A stretch of DNA of 64,000 bases from Glutamicibacter protophormiae (GCF_014647495.1 NZ_BMPH01000011.1:62001-126000), one strand, 5' to 3'; shown: positions 33,485 through 42,682, counted from the stretch's first letter. Numbers and translations: made by a program. Notes: a model not told the origin generated them from the letters alone.

Positions 33485-35029
33485 ATGATCACCCTTCTTC
33501 AGCTCGGCACTGCCCTGGCGACGGACCTGGAACCGGGTCCTTCGGGCCACTACAGCGCCATCCCGATTGCCGGCGTCCACGTCTCCGAGCTGGAGGATCC
33601 GACCCCGTATCTTTCCGGCGGCGAGCTGCTGCTGACCACCGGCATGATTTTCGCCCGCGGCCAGGTCGACCCGGCCGCTTACATCCAGCGGCTGCAGGAG
33701 AAATCCATCAAGGTTCTCGGAATCGGCCTGGGGCCTTCGCTGACCGCGATCCCGCCGGCCCTGGCCGCGGCCTGCGCGGAGGCAAACCTGGAGGTGGTGG
33801 TGATTCCAGACCAGGTGCCTTTCCAGAACATCTCGCGCGCCTACTGGAATCTGGCCATGCGCAGCAGCAACGCGGATTTGATGGATTCGCTCGGCACCCA
33901 GACGGCCATGGCCCGCGCGGCCATGCGCCCGGACGCGGTTCCCGCGGTGGTGCGCGGGCTGGCGCAGTCGCTGGGCGGCTGGGCGGCCTATGTGCCGCGC
34001 TTCGGCGAGGGAGAAACGGTCTGGCCGCCGTCCGCGGAGCAGTTCATGCCCAAGGTGCGCAGGGAAACCCACCGCATCGACAAGCTCGAAGCGCCCAGCA
34101 CTGCGACCTTCGAAATCCTGAACCAGCCGGTAGTGCTCTATCCGGTCCTGGTCAATGCGCAGGTCTACGGGGTGCTCGCGCTCGGTCCGGGCCGGCGGTT
34201 GACCCCGGCGGACCGGCAGGTCATCACGACGGTCTGCGTGCTGCTGGCCATGCGCTCGCGCCAGCGCGAGCAACAGGCCGAATCCACTGCGGTGCTGGGC
34301 AGCGCGGTGGCCAAGCTCGCGGTGCGCGGCCAGTTGGAGGCGGCCAGGATGCTGGCCGAGGATTCAGGGCTGCCCGATGTCCCCTCGACGCTCAGGCTGC
34401 TGGCGCTGCGCGCGCAGGGCAGCATCCCGGTGTCTTTCGCCGCCGAGTCGGTCCGGGGGCTGCTGGGTCCGGAGCCCTACGACCTGGGACCGGCGCTGAA
34501 GGCCACGCCCTTCGTGTTCGAGCACGAGAACTCGCTGATCGCCCTGCTTGACGCGGCACTGGTGGCCCCGCTGACCGAGCGTCCCTTCGACGACCTGGAG
34601 GGCACCGAGTTCCAGGTGCTGGGCTTCTCCCCCGAGCACCCGGCCCGGGAACCGGAAACGGCGGCGGTGCTCTCCGCGGAAATCCAGGGCACGCAGATCC
34701 CGGCGATCTTCCAGGCGCTGCGCGCCGCCATTGCGCGGGCGCCGAAGGGCATGCTGACGCATCTGGGCTCCAGCGACGAGTCCAAGGCGTCCAACTGGGT
34801 CAAGGCGCTGCACGAGTACGCCAGGGCGGATCTCGTGGCCACGGTCACCAGCTACCTGCGCCACCGCGGCACCTGGGAGGAAGCGGCCCGGGAATTGGGG
34901 CTGCACCGCAACACGCTGCGCTACCGCATGCAGCTGGTGAATTCGCTGATCGGCGTGGATGTTGACGACCCGGACGTTTCAGCGCACCTGTGGCTTGCCC
35001 TGCGGCACGCCGAAACGCACGGATTCTAG
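33485..35029 (+). CDS. PucR-family transcriptional regulator (glutarate cluster)
   Basis: The 514-residue protein has the N-terminal PucR sensor domain (residues ~1-125, with GVHVSELEDPTPYLSGGELLLTTGM in two parts: HVSELEDPTPYL and GGELLLTTGM), a GAF-like centre (~170-265) and a C-terminal helix-turn-helix (GTWEEAARELGLHRNTLRYR, ~463-482, then VDVDDPDVSAHLWLALR). PucR proteins activate catabolic genes in response to substrate. It is divergent from gcdH and converges with the CoA-transferase gene nine bases away, so control of glutarate use is a good inference. It is clearly paralogous to the regulator at 45319-46830. Confidence 0.92.
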   Translation: MITLLQLGTALATDLEPGPSGHYSAIPIAGVHVSELEDPTPYLSGGELLLTTGMIFARGQVDPAAYIQRLQEKSIKVLGIGLGPSLTAIPPALAAACAEANLEVVVIPDQVPFQNISRAYWNLAMRSSNADLMDSLGTQTAMARAAMRPDAVPAVVRGLAQSLGGWAAYVPRFGEGETVWPPSAEQFMPKVRRETHRIDKLEAPSTATFEILNQPVVLYPVLVNAQVYGVLALGPGRRLTPADRQVITTVCVLLAMRSRQREQQAESTAVLGSAVAKLAVRGQLEAARMLAEDSGLPDVPSTLRLLALRAQGSIPVSFAAESVRGLLGPEPYDLGPALKATPFVFEHENSLIALLDAALVAPLTERPFDDLEGTEFQVLGFSPEHPAREPETAAVLSAEIQGTQIPAIFQALRAAIARAPKGMLTHLGSSDESKASNWVKALHEYARADLVATVTSYLRHRGTWEEAARELGLHRNTLRYRMQLVNSLIGVDVDDPDVSAHLWLALRHAETHGF

Positions 35030-35038
35030 GAACAGGTC

Positions 35039-36202
35039 CTAGACGGCGGCGGCGGCCCCCAGCCATCCGCGCACCACGTCATTGTGCTCGCCGAGCTTCG
35101 GCGGGGCCTGGCGCGGGGTATCCAGCGCAGGGGTCCAGGTCGCCGGATGCCGCACCTGTTCGCCAACTGCGGTGCCCTGCTCGTCCAGCACCTCGATGGT
35201 GGGCTCCAGGCCTAGCGAGGCGGCGTAGTCCAGGCCTTCGGCGATGTTTGCGACCTTGCCGGCGGGCACGCCGACCTCGGTCAGGCGGCGCTGCCAGTTG
35301 GCGCCGGTGTCGGCGCGCAGCGCCTGCTCCAGCAGCGGGATGAGCTCCTCGCGGTGCGCCACGCGCTGGGTGTTGGTGGAAAACTTCGGGTCGCCGCTCA
35401 GCTCGGGAACCCCCAGCTCGGCGCACAGCTTGACGAACTGGCCGTCGTTGCCGCAGGCCACGGCCACCGAGCCGTCCTGGCAGTCCAGCAGCTGGTACGG
35501 AACGATGGACGGGTGGGCGTTGCCCATGCGCCCGGCGATCTTGCCGGCGCCCAGGTATGCCTGGCCCTGGTTGGCCAGCGCGCCCTGCAGGCTGGAGAGC
35601 AGGTTCACCTCGATGTGGGCGCCGCGTCCGGTCTTCTGCCGGTTCTGCAGCGCGGCCAGGATCGCGATGGTGGCGTCCTTGGCGGTGAGCACGTCCACCA
35701 GCGCCACGCCGGCCTTCATCGGGTCCGCGTCCGGTTCGCCGGTGATGGACATCAGCCCGCCCAGGGCCTGCACGATGAAGTCGTACCCGGGGATCTTGGA
35801 TCCGCCCGCCGACCCGAAGCCGGTGATCGAGGCGTAGATCAGCGAAGGGTTCAGCTCTGAAAGCTCCGCATAGCCCAGACCCATCTTGTCCATGCCGCCG
35901 GTGATGAAGTTCTCCACCAGCACGTCCGCCTTGGAGACCAGCTCGCGGGCGACCTCGCGGTCCTGCTCGTTGCGCAGGTCCAGTGCGATGGACTGCTTGT
36001 TGCGGTTGACCGACTCGAAGTAGGTGGCGCCGGTCGCGGAGAAGGGAGGACCCCAGCTGCGGGTGTCGTCCCCGGATTCGGGGCGTTCGACCTTGATGAC
36101 CCGCGCGCCCAGGTCGGCGAGCGTCATGGTGCTCAGTGGTCCGGCGAGAACCCGGGAAAAGTCTGCGACGACGATTCCGTCCAATGGTCGAAGTCCGGTC
36201 AT
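35039..36202 (-). CDS. CaiB/BaiF class III CoA-transferase (probable glutarate CoA-transferase)
   Basis: The 387-residue protein has canonical class III layout: LDGIVVADFSRVLAGPLSTMT at the N-terminus (residues ~6-26), ARVIKVERPESGDDTRSWGPP (~33-53), FESVNRNKQSIALDL, then the catalytic-Asp region KAGVALVDVLTAKDATIAIL (~168-187, Asp in ALVD) and the C-terminal RHPATWTP. The AGPLSTM and WGPPF blocks resemble human SUGCT and bacterial succinyl-CoA:glutarate CoA-transferases. It sits beside gcdH and shares an upstream motif with the PucR gene, so activation of glutarate to glutaryl-CoA is likely but inferred. The ATG at 36202 follows GGGGAG. Confidence 0.88.
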   Translation of the reverse strand: MTGLRPLDGIVVADFSRVLAGPLSTMTLADLGARVIKVERPESGDDTRSWGPPFSATGATYFESVNRNKQSIALDLRNEQDREVARELVSKADVLVENFITGGMDKMGLGYAELSELNPSLIYASITGFGSAGGSKIPGYDFIVQALGGLMSITGEPDADPMKAGVALVDVLTAKDATIAILAALQNRQKTGRGAHIEVNLLSSLQGALANQGQAYLGAGKIAGRMGNAHPSIVPYQLLDCQDGSVAVACGNDGQFVKLCAELGVPELSGDPKFSTNTQRVAHREELIPLLEQALRADTGANWQRRLTEVGVPAGKVANIAEGLDYAASLGLEPTIEVLDEQGTAVGEQVRHPATWTPALDTPRQAPPKLGEHNDVVRGWLGAAAAV

Positions 36203-36284
36203 GATGCTCCCCTGCTCGTTGATTTCGTCCTTCTCTACCCTAGGTGTGCGCACCGTCACGGGCTTAGGCCGTTCTGCCCAAGTT

Positions 36285-36297
36285 CTTGTGAAGAATG
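36285..36297 (-). promoter_or_regulatory. Shared 13-bp motif upstream of the CoA-transferase gene
   Basis: CTTGTGAAGAATG lies 83-95 bases upstream of the CoA-transferase start and matches 11 of 13 bases of the motif in the gcdH/pucR intergenic region. It contains the perfect inverted repeat TTCTT-GTG-AAGAA (36283-36295). It is a candidate regulator site. Confidence 0.45.
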
Positions 36298-36342
36298 CAC
36301 AAAAAATCGGTGCTTTGCCGCCGCACGGCCTGCGGACACCTG

Positions 36343-37524
36343 CTACGGGGCGGCAGCTTCGGCGCGCAGGGCGTCGTGAATCAGCTGGGAGCTGCCCTCG
36401 TGCCCGAAGCTGAAGGAACCGGTGGCATCCATCCGGCCCAGCACTTCGGTTCCGGCCGGCGTTGATTCAAGCCGCCAGTCGGTTTCCTTGTCCATGTTGA
36501 ACAGGTTGACGAACAACGCGCCGTCCGCGTGCGCCTGGAGCATCATGGTTTCCACCCAGCCGGCCTGGGTGATCCAGTCCTCGGCCTCGGCGTAGAACGG
36601 CGGGCTCTGCGGCCAGTGGAAGACCCAGGAGCCCCAGGCCTCGGCGCACTCGCCCGAGCCGGTGAAGAATGATTCGCCGCGCGAAGCCGAGGCGACTTCC
36701 GCGATGCCCCATGGCTTGCCGCCGGCCAGCTCCTTGAGCTGCGCCACCGGTGCGCCGAAGACGTCGTCATAGGACTGCCAGTTGCAATTGACGGCGGGGT
36801 CGTTGGCGTCGGCCCAGTTGAAACCATCCAACGCCAGCACATCCACGTAGTCCGCGCCCGGGTAGACCGAGGCGAAGTCGACCGGCGTCCCGTCGGGGGT
36901 CGAGCCCGCTACCAACGGGTTCCAGACCATGGCCGCATCCGGCGCCCAGCGTTGTTTGAGCTCGTACACGTGCCGGAACATCCGGACGTAGTCGGCGGCG
37001 GTATTCCCGCCGTTCACCCCGACCGACCAGGGTCGGATGGCGTCGTTCATCTCCGGTGCGAAACGCACCAGGACCGGCTGGTCCGCCGCATGCTCCTGGG
37101 CCTGCCGCAGCCAGGAGACCAGATAGGTGTCGTGGTGTCCGTCGGCGATGGCCGCCGGGCGGTAGTCCGGCTGGTCCACGCTGCGGTTCTCCCAGTCGTA
37201 GGGTTCCCAGGCGATCAGCAGGGCCGCGTCACGCCGCGCGGCTTCGGCCGCATAATCCGCCGGGAATCCGGGGTGGTTGGCGAAGTCCACGTACGTGGAC
37301 AGCATCCCGTTCGAAGCCCCGAGCTCGGCTTCGTCCCCGGGCACGTCCCCGAGCTGCGCGGCGGCCCACCCGACGACCGTCCGGCAGCTGCCGGGGTCCG
37401 CGCGCCCGCTGCATCCCTGCGGCGGTTCGGCGGCCTGCGCCGGCGGAAGGGCGGCCAGGGACAGCGCCGCCGCCAGCGCGGCGGCGCCGATCCGGCGGAA
37501 ACCTGGAAAGGCTGGTTGGGGCAC
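36343..37524 (-). CDS. Secreted GH26-like glycoside hydrolase
   Basis: The 393-residue precursor begins at GTG with AAGGA upstream and has a signal peptide (FRRIGAAALAAALSLAALPP, cleavage near AQA-AEPP at residue ~32). The catalytic domain resembles beta-mannanase-type GH26 enzymes. LVRFAPEMNDAIRPWSVGVNG (key FAPEMND, residue ~155) would carry the acid/base Glu, and KPWGIAEVASASRG (~270) the nucleophile Glu; YVRMFRHVYELKQRWAPDAAM and DYVDVLALDGFNW are also typical. It would hydrolyse a beta-linked polysaccharide outside the cell. Four or more Cys residues suggest disulfides. It is not functionally linked to its neighbours, and no sugar transporter is near. Confidence 0.82.
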   Translation of the reverse strand: MPQPAFPGFRRIGAAALAAALSLAALPPAQAAEPPQGCSGRADPGSCRTVVGWAAAQLGDVPGDEAELGASNGMLSTYVDFANHPGFPADYAAEAARRDAALLIAWEPYDWENRSVDQPDYRPAAIADGHHDTYLVSWLRQAQEHAADQPVLVRFAPEMNDAIRPWSVGVNGGNTAADYVRMFRHVYELKQRWAPDAAMVWNPLVAGSTPDGTPVDFASVYPGADYVDVLALDGFNWADANDPAVNCNWQSYDDVFGAPVAQLKELAGGKPWGIAEVASASRGESFFTGSGECAEAWGSWVFHWPQSPPFYAEAEDWITQAGWVETMMLQAHADGALFVNLFNMDKETDWRLESTPAGTEVLGRMDATGSFSFGHEGSSQLIHDALRAEAAAP

Positions 37525-37609
37525 GGCAGTTCCTTCTCCCGGGCGGCCCCACCCGCTCCGGAAGGGGTGCCGCGACTGGCGCCGGCACAGGACCGTCCCG
37601 GCGCGGATC

Positions 37610-39169
37610 CTAGATCGTCTTGCGCAACGGCACTTCCTTGATGCACAGGATGCAGATGAAGGCGACGGCGGCGACCGCGGCCGAGACCAGGAACACCAGC
37701 CCCGTGGCTTCGCCGTAGGCCGATTCGACCACCCCGCGCACCGCCGGCGGCATGCCCGACAGGTTCAGCGAGCCGCCGGCACCGCCCTTCGAGGTGTTCA
37801 CGCCCAGCCGCTCCAGCCCCTCCGACACCAGGGTGGCGACCTGGGCGGCGAGCATGGCGCCGAGGAAGGCGACACCGGCGGAACCGCCCACCGAACGGAA
37901 GAATGCCACCGAGGAGCTGGCAGCGCCGATGTCGGTGACCTTCACGGTGTTCTGCACCGCGAGCACCAGGTTCTGCAGCATGAAGCCCATGCCCACGCCG
38001 TTCAGGAACATGCCGATGGCCAGGATCCAGTACTCGGTGTCGTGGTGCATGAAACCCAGCAGCCCCAACCCGGCGACGTTCAGCAGCGAACCGATGACCA
38101 GGTAGACCTTCCACCGCCCGTAGCGGGTGATCATCTGGCCGGAGAACACCGAGCCGAAGTAGTTTCCCGCGATCATCGGCAGCGTCATCAGCCCGGCTTG
38201 GGTGGGGGTGGCTTCCCGGGCGATCTGGAAGTACTGCCCGATGAATGCGCCGCTGCCGAACATGCCCACGCCGATCGAGACGGAGGCGAGGATCGCCAAC
38301 GAGGTGGTGCGGGTGGCGATGATCTTCAGCGGAATGATCGGTTCCACGACGCGGGATTCAACCAGCAGCAGCGCCGCGGTCAGCACCGCGACCGCGCCGA
38401 GCATGGTGTAGGTCTGCCAGGAGTTGAAGGCGAAGTACTCGTCCTTGCCCACATAGGACACCCAGATCAGCAGCGTCGAGACCGCCACGGTCAGCAGCAG
38501 CGCGCCGCCCCAGTCGATGCGCACCGTGCGTTTCTGGTGGTTCAGGTGGAGGGTTTTCTGGATCAGGATCAGGGACAGCACGCTGATCGGAATGCCGAAG
38601 AAGAAGCACCAGCGCCAGCCCAGCGGCGAGTCGACGATGAACCCGCCCAGCAGCGGCCCGGTCGCAGTGGACACCGCCATGACGGCGCCGAAGTACCCGG
38701 AGTAGCGCCCGCGTTCGCGCGGGGCGATGACCGTGCCGATCACCGCCATGCCCATGGCGGTCAGCCCGCCCATGCCGATCCCCTGGACCACGCGGGCGGC
38801 CAGCAGCACCGGAATGGACCACGCCATCCCGGCCAGGAACGACCCGAGAATGAAAATCAGGATGCCGACCTGCAGCAATTTCTTCTTGTTGAACAGATCC
38901 GCCATCTTGCCCCAGATCGGGGTGGTGGCCGCGTTGGCCAGCAAGGTGGTGGACAGCACCCAGTTGAAGTCGGTCTGCGACCCGCCGAGCTTGTCCATGA
39001 TGGTGGGCAGCGCGATGGCGACGATGGTGGCGGCGAGCATCGCCGCGAAGAACGAGGCCAGCACGCCGGCGATGGAGCGCAGCACCTCGCGCTGCGTCAT
39101 CTGCGGGGTGTCGGCGGCCGTCTCAGTCAGGTCGGTCGGCGTCGCGGCGCCCTGGGGCGGATTAGTCAT
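37610..39169 (-). CDS. DHA2-family (EmrB/QacA-type) multidrug efflux MFS transporter
   Basis: The 519-residue protein has about 14 membrane helices. Family motifs are FFAAMLAATIVAIALPTIM (residues ~40-58, where DxTIVNVALP-like motif D1 has Ala for the usual Asp), WGKMADLFNKKKLLQVG (motif A, ~86-102), GRYSGYFGAVMAVSTATGPLLGG (motif C-like ATGPLLGG) and SSSVAFFRSVGGSAGVAF. The acidic residue expected in helix 1 of proton-coupled members is not obvious. It exports hydrophobic compounds. The gene overlaps the upstream marR-like gene by eight bases on the same strand, forming a classic regulator-pump pair. Confidence 0.92.
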   Translation of the reverse strand: MTNPPQGAATPTDLTETAADTPQMTQREVLRSIAGVLASFFAAMLAATIVAIALPTIMDKLGGSQTDFNWVLSTTLLANAATTPIWGKMADLFNKKKLLQVGILIFILGSFLAGMAWSIPVLLAARVVQGIGMGGLTAMGMAVIGTVIAPRERGRYSGYFGAVMAVSTATGPLLGGFIVDSPLGWRWCFFFGIPISVLSLILIQKTLHLNHQKRTVRIDWGGALLLTVAVSTLLIWVSYVGKDEYFAFNSWQTYTMLGAVAVLTAALLLVESRVVEPIIPLKIIATRTTSLAILASVSIGVGMFGSGAFIGQYFQIAREATPTQAGLMTLPMIAGNYFGSVFSGQMITRYGRWKVYLVIGSLLNVAGLGLLGFMHHDTEYWILAIGMFLNGVGMGFMLQNLVLAVQNTVKVTDIGAASSSVAFFRSVGGSAGVAFLGAMLAAQVATLVSEGLERLGVNTSKGGAGGSLNLSGMPPAVRGVVESAYGEATGLVFLVSAAVAAVAFICILCIKEVPLRKTI

Positions 39170-39668
39170 CGGGGTCGGTTCGTGGCTCTTCGGCCTGCAG
39201 CTCGCGATGCTCGTGGATGCCCTGGATCATCGAGTTGTTCAGTTCGCCCAGCGCGTCGGCGACCAGGGCCAACCGGTCGACGTCCCAGTCGGGCAGCAGC
39301 GGCCGCAGGCGTTCGATGCGCAGCTGCGCCCTGGCTTCGAGCCGGTCGCTGCCGGCCTCGGTGACCCACAGGACCTGGCGGCGGGCATCGAGGTCGCTGG
39401 GCCGCTTGTCCACCAGTCCTGCCTGCTCCAGTTCGGCCAGATGCCGGCTCATCGCCGCGGTGCCGATGCCCAGGTGGCTGGCCAGGTCGGCCGCGTGCGT
39501 CGGCTGGCGCATGTCCAGGGTCTTGAGCACGTGGTGCGAGGCGTTGGAGACCTCGGGATCGGTCTGGTCCAGGTGCGAGAAGGAGCGCAGCAGCCGCGAG
39601 GTTCGGGCCAGCTCGTCCAGCAGGCGTCCCAGCAGCTCGGTTGAAGCCTCATTCACTGGCCACTGCAC
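39162..39668 (-). CDS. MarR-family transcriptional regulator
   Basis: The protein is about 164-168 residues. GTG at 39668 and GTG at 39656 are both possible starts; the first has GGCAGG upstream at somewhat long spacing. The winged-helix core is THAADLASHLGIGTAAMSRHLAELEQAGLVDKR (recognition helix IGTAAMSRHLAELEQ) with the wing PSDLDARRQVLWVTEAG. It probably represses itself and the downstream DHA2 pump, whose start it overlaps. A perfect 7-3-7 inverted repeat over the -10 box (39700-39716) is the likely operator. The inducer is unknown. Confidence 0.87.
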   Translation of the reverse strand: MQWPVNEASTELLGRLLDELARTSRLLRSFSHLDQTDPEVSNASHHVLKTLDMRQPTHAADLASHLGIGTAAMSRHLAELEQAGLVDKRPSDLDARRQVLWVTEAGSDRLEARAQLRIERLRPLLPDWDVDRLALVADALGELNNSMIQGIHEHRELQAEEPRTDPDD

Positions 39669-39699
39669 AATATATCGCCTGCCTATCTTTAGGGTTCCA

Positions 39700-39733
39700 C
39701 TCAACTGTAAGTTGAGATAGTTGCCTAGGTCAA
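39700..39733 (-). promoter_or_regulatory. Promoter with MarR-type operator
   Basis: On the minus strand TTGACC (39733-39728) and TACAGT (39709-39704) are spaced by 18 bases. CTCAACT-GTA-AGTTGAG (39700-39716) is a perfect inverted repeat that covers this -10 element. This is the expected arrangement for MarR self-repression. Confidence 0.7.
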
Positions 39734-39768
39734 CGTTTTGCGGGTCTCACTCCCGATAGGCTGGAGTC

Positions 39769-40638
39769 GTGATTGATCTTTCCGAAGCGCATCTGGAATC
39801 CACCGCCGCGACCCTGCGAAGCGCCGCCTTGGCTGCCGGACGGCAGGCAGCCGACCTGCTGCGCGGAGCCTTCCGCGGCGGCGTGCGGGCGGAGGAAAAA
39901 ACCAACACCCACGACCTGGTCACCACGATCGACCGGCAGAGCCAGGAGCTGATCACCCGCTCGCTGCGCGCCGCGGTTCCCGGTTCCTGGGTACTGGGCG
40001 AGGAACAGGTCGAGGCGGAGGCGGGCTCCGCCGCCCCGGGCACCGTGCAGTGGATCGTGGATCCGATCGACGGCACCAGCAATTTCGTGCACGGCATCGC
40101 CTTCTTCTGCGTTTCCATCGCCGCCGCCATCGACGACCGGCTGGTCGCCGCGGCCGTCATCGACCCGGTCTCCGGCGACGAATTCAGCGCCGATTTGGCC
40201 CATGCCTACCTCAATGGGCACATCCTCAGCCCGACCGCGCGCCCGGAGCAGGCCCGCGCGAACCTGATGACCGACTACCCCGGCGCCGAATCGCTGGTGG
40301 CCGACGGCCCGCTGGCCCTCGAACTGCTGGGCGGGTGGATCCATGATTTCGCGACGGTGCGGCGCAAGGTGTCCGCCGCGCTGGCGCTGGCGCACGTGGC
40401 GGCCGGCTGGTGCGATGCGACCATCGGGTTCGACACCAAGGTATGGGATGTGGCCGCCGGGGCGCATCTGGTGCGCATGGCCGGCGGCAGCTACACGGGG
40501 CTCGGCTATGGAACGCAGTTCGCCGCCGACCACCTGTGCCCTGGATTCATCGCCCAGGGACCGGGGGCCGACTACCCTTCGCTGTCGCAGGCGGCGCAGC
40601 GGATGCACGCGCGGCGCAGCGCCCGGTCCGCAATATAA
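39769..40638 (+). CDS. Inositol monophosphatase-family protein
   Basis: The 289-residue protein has the metal- and phosphate-binding motifs of the IMPase family: the loop THDLVTTIDRQSQ (residues ~45-57), the Glu of VLGEEQVE (~75-82), WIVDPIDGTSNFVHG (~96-110, with the Mg-binding Asp residues) and KVWDVAAGAHLVRMAGG (~223-239). Members dephosphorylate myo-inositol phosphate, histidinol phosphate, PAP or fructose-1,6-bisphosphate, and sequence alone does not decide. The GTG start at 39769 has GGAG four bases upstream. It is divergent from marR and followed by a small membrane-protein gene 67 bases downstream. Confidence 0.9.
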   Translation: MIDLSEAHLESTAATLRSAALAAGRQAADLLRGAFRGGVRAEEKTNTHDLVTTIDRQSQELITRSLRAAVPGSWVLGEEQVEAEAGSAAPGTVQWIVDPIDGTSNFVHGIAFFCVSIAAAIDDRLVAAAVIDPVSGDEFSADLAHAYLNGHILSPTARPEQARANLMTDYPGAESLVADGPLALELLGGWIHDFATVRRKVSAALALAHVAAGWCDATIGFDTKVWDVAAGAHLVRMAGGSYTGLGYGTQFAADHLCPGFIAQGPGADYPSLSQAAQRMHARRSARSAI

Positions 40639-40705
40639 TCTGACAATTCCAAAGATCTTGGGCCAAACCCTCGGAATTCGAGATTCCCGGTCGTAGGATA
40701 CGAGT

Positions 40706-40924
40706 ATGGAACCACTATTCCACCGGAACGCACACTCCGCCGTGCGTCATCACGGAGGCGGAGGGGTGATCCTGGGAGGGATCGGAGTGATGATTCTCTT
40801 CGGTACTTTCGCAGTGATGTTGGCAACCCAGACTCAAACGCAGGACTGGGTGCCACTGCTCATAGGCGTCAGCTTGGGCTTCTCAACGATGATGTTCGGC
40901 ATCGTCTACCATTTCACGCACTGA
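40706..40924 (+). CDS. Small two-helix membrane protein, unknown function
   Basis: The 72-residue protein has AGGA before its ATG. Residues ~20-42 (GVILGGIGVMILFGTFAVML) and ~48-68 (WVPLLIGVSLGFSTMMFGIV) are two clear membrane helices; the N-terminus holds a HHGGGG patch and the C-terminus is His-rich (YHFTH). It is not recognised. It is preceded by the IMPase gene and ends at a very strong bidirectional hairpin. Confidence 0.7.
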   Translation: MEPLFHRNAHSAVRHHGGGGVILGGIGVMILFGTFAVMLATQTQTQDWVPLLIGVSLGFSTMMFGIVYHFTH

Positions 40925-40952
40925 GCATCAATACCAGAACACCAGCAACAAC

Positions 40953-40996
40953 GCAGCCAGGGGGCGGCACCCGCACAGGTGCCGCCCCCTGGCTGC
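40953..40996. terminator. Very strong bidirectional hairpin
   Basis: A perfect 19-bp stem (40953-40971 with 40978-40996) with loop CGCACA lies between the convergent small membrane-protein gene and the ThDP decarboxylase gene, whose stop is at 41006. It should end both transcripts although it has no T-tract. Confidence 0.75.
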
Positions 40997-41005
40997 GCCG
41001 GCGAC

Positions 41006-42682
41006 CTAGAAGTGGGTCGGGGCGAACATCTTCAGCAGCGTCTTGACCACCACGACGTTCGGGCCCTGCGCCGCGAAGGATTCGCGCAGCGCCTGCCCGA
41101 CGTCCTGCGGCTGCACCTCGCGGGCGGGGACACCGAAGGAGCGGGCCAGCGCGACAAAGTCCGGACGGGCCAGCTCCGTGGCGGTGGCCTTGCCGAAGGC
41201 CCCTTCCATGTATTCGCGCAGGATGCCGTAGCCGCCGTCATCCACGATCAGCCAGGTCACCGGGGCCTCGTGCTGCTTGGCGGTGGCCAGCTCCGCGATG
41301 GAGTACATGGCCGAGCCGTCGCCGCTGACCGCCAGCACCCGCTCGCCCAGGCCGATGGCCCCGCCGATGGCCGCCGGGAAACCGAAACCCAGCCCGCCGG
41401 CGCCCTGCGCCGAGTGGAACTGGCCCTCGCGGGAGTCCCAGCAGCTCCAGCCCCAGTAGGCGGAAATCGTCATGTCCCAGAAGGTCTGCATGGCCGCCGG
41501 GACCGCCTCGCGGATGTCCGCCATGAAGCGGCGTTCCAGGCCCAGGTCCTGGGCGTCGAGCCGCGCTGCGACCTTGCCCAGGGTCTCGGCCACCACCTCT
41601 TGCGGGCCGCGCCCGTGCCAGTCGGCGCGGGCGGTGAAGCCTTCCCGGTGCAGCTGCGCGTTCAGGAAATCCAGCGCCGCCCCGGCATCCGCGCGGATGC
41701 CCAGGGCCGGGGTGTTGGATTCCAGCACCCGCGGTTCCGCGTCGATCTGGATCAGCCGGCCGCGCGGGGCCAGGGTGAAGTAGTTGCTGGACACCTCGCC
41801 CAGCGAGGAGCCGATAACCACCAGCACGTCAGCGTCTTCAAGGACCTCGGAAACATAGCGGTCTTCCACCCAGGACTGCAGCGAGAGCTCGTGCTCCCAG
41901 GGGAAGGCGCCGTTGCCGCCGGGGGTGCACAGCACCGGGGCTTGCAGCGTCCGGGCCGCGTCCAGCAGCTGGGCCTGCGCCTTGGCGCGGCGCACGCCGC
42001 CGCCGGCCACGATCACCGGCCGCTTGGCCTCGGACAGCCAGCGCACGGCTTCGCGGATCAGCTCCACGCGCGGCGGGTGGTCATAGGCCTCGGCCAGGGC
42101 GTCCTGCACCGGCGGCACCATGACCGGGGCCAGCAGCACGTCCTGCGGAACTTCGACCCACACCGGGCCCATGGGCACGGTCACGGCCCGGGCCCAGGCG
42201 TCCTGGATGGCCGAGGGGATGCCTGAGGCGTGGTGGACGGTCTGCTGGAATTTGGTGACATTCGCGGCGGAGGCCTTTTGGTCGTCGAGCTGGTGCAGCA
42301 TGCCCTTGCGGCGCGCGCCCAGTCCGTCCAGCGGGATCTGGCTGGCGATCACGACCATCGGCACGCCGGTGGCATAGGCCTCCTGCAGCCCGGCCAGGGA
42401 AGTCAGCGCTCCGGGACCGGTGGACAGGAAGAGCACCCCGACTTCATCGGTGGCCCGCGAGTAGCCGTCGGCCGCAAAGGCGGAGTTGTTCTCCACCCGC
42501 GAGGAGATGAACTGCAGCGTGGAGCGGGACAGCGCGTCGAACAGGCCCAGGGCGTGCTGCCCGGGGATGCCGAAGACGGTTTTGGCGCCCAGCGCGGTGA
42601 GGGTCTCGATGACCAGGTCGCCGCCGTTGCGCTGCGCGGCGCGCTTCACGGTGTCCTGCGCCGCGTCCTGCATGCCGGTCAT
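41006..42682 (-). CDS. ThDP-dependent decarboxylase, probable 5-guanidino-2-oxopentanoate decarboxylase
   Basis: The 558-residue protein is an acetolactate-synthase-like ThDP enzyme. The N-terminal pyrimidine-binding domain has the activating Glu in [18 protein letters not shown] (residues ~61-78), a central domain spans ~200-330, and the diphosphate-binding domain has [17 protein letters not shown] ending in VDDGGYG (~445-475). Its start overlaps the end of the agmatinase/guanidinobutyrase gene (ATGA). AruI of Pseudomonas is a ThDP enzyme of almost this length that decarboxylates 2-ketoarginine to 4-guanidinobutyraldehyde, upstream of guanidinobutyrase. That fits this pair well. A true acetolactate synthase is unlikely, since no small subunit or ilv gene is near. 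Confidence 0.82.
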   Translation of the reverse strand: MTGMQDAAQDTVKRAAQRNGGDLVIETLTALGAKTVFGIPGQHALGLFDALSRSTLQFISSRVENNSAFAADGYSRATDEVGVLFLSTGPGALTSLAGLQEAYATGVPMVVIASQIPLDGLGARRKGMLHQLDDQKASAANVTKFQQTVHHASGIPSAIQDAWARAVTVPMGPVWVEVPQDVLLAPVMVPPVQDALAEAYDHPPRVELIREAVRWLSEAKRPVIVAGGGVRRAKAQAQLLDAARTLQAPVLCTPGGNGAFPWEHELSLQSWVEDRYVSEVLEDADVLVVIGSSLGEVSSNYFTLAPRGRLIQIDAEPRVLESNTPALGIRADAGAALDFLNAQLHREGFTARADWHGRGPQEVVAETLGKVAARLDAQDLGLERRFMADIREAVPAAMQTFWDMTISAYWGWSCWDSREGQFHSAQGAGGLGFGFPAAIGGAIGLGERVLAVSGDGSAMYSIAELATAKQHEAPVTWLIVDDGGYGILREYMEGAFGKATATELARPDFVALARSFGVPAREVQPQDVGQALRESFAAQGPNVVVVKTLLKMFAPTHF

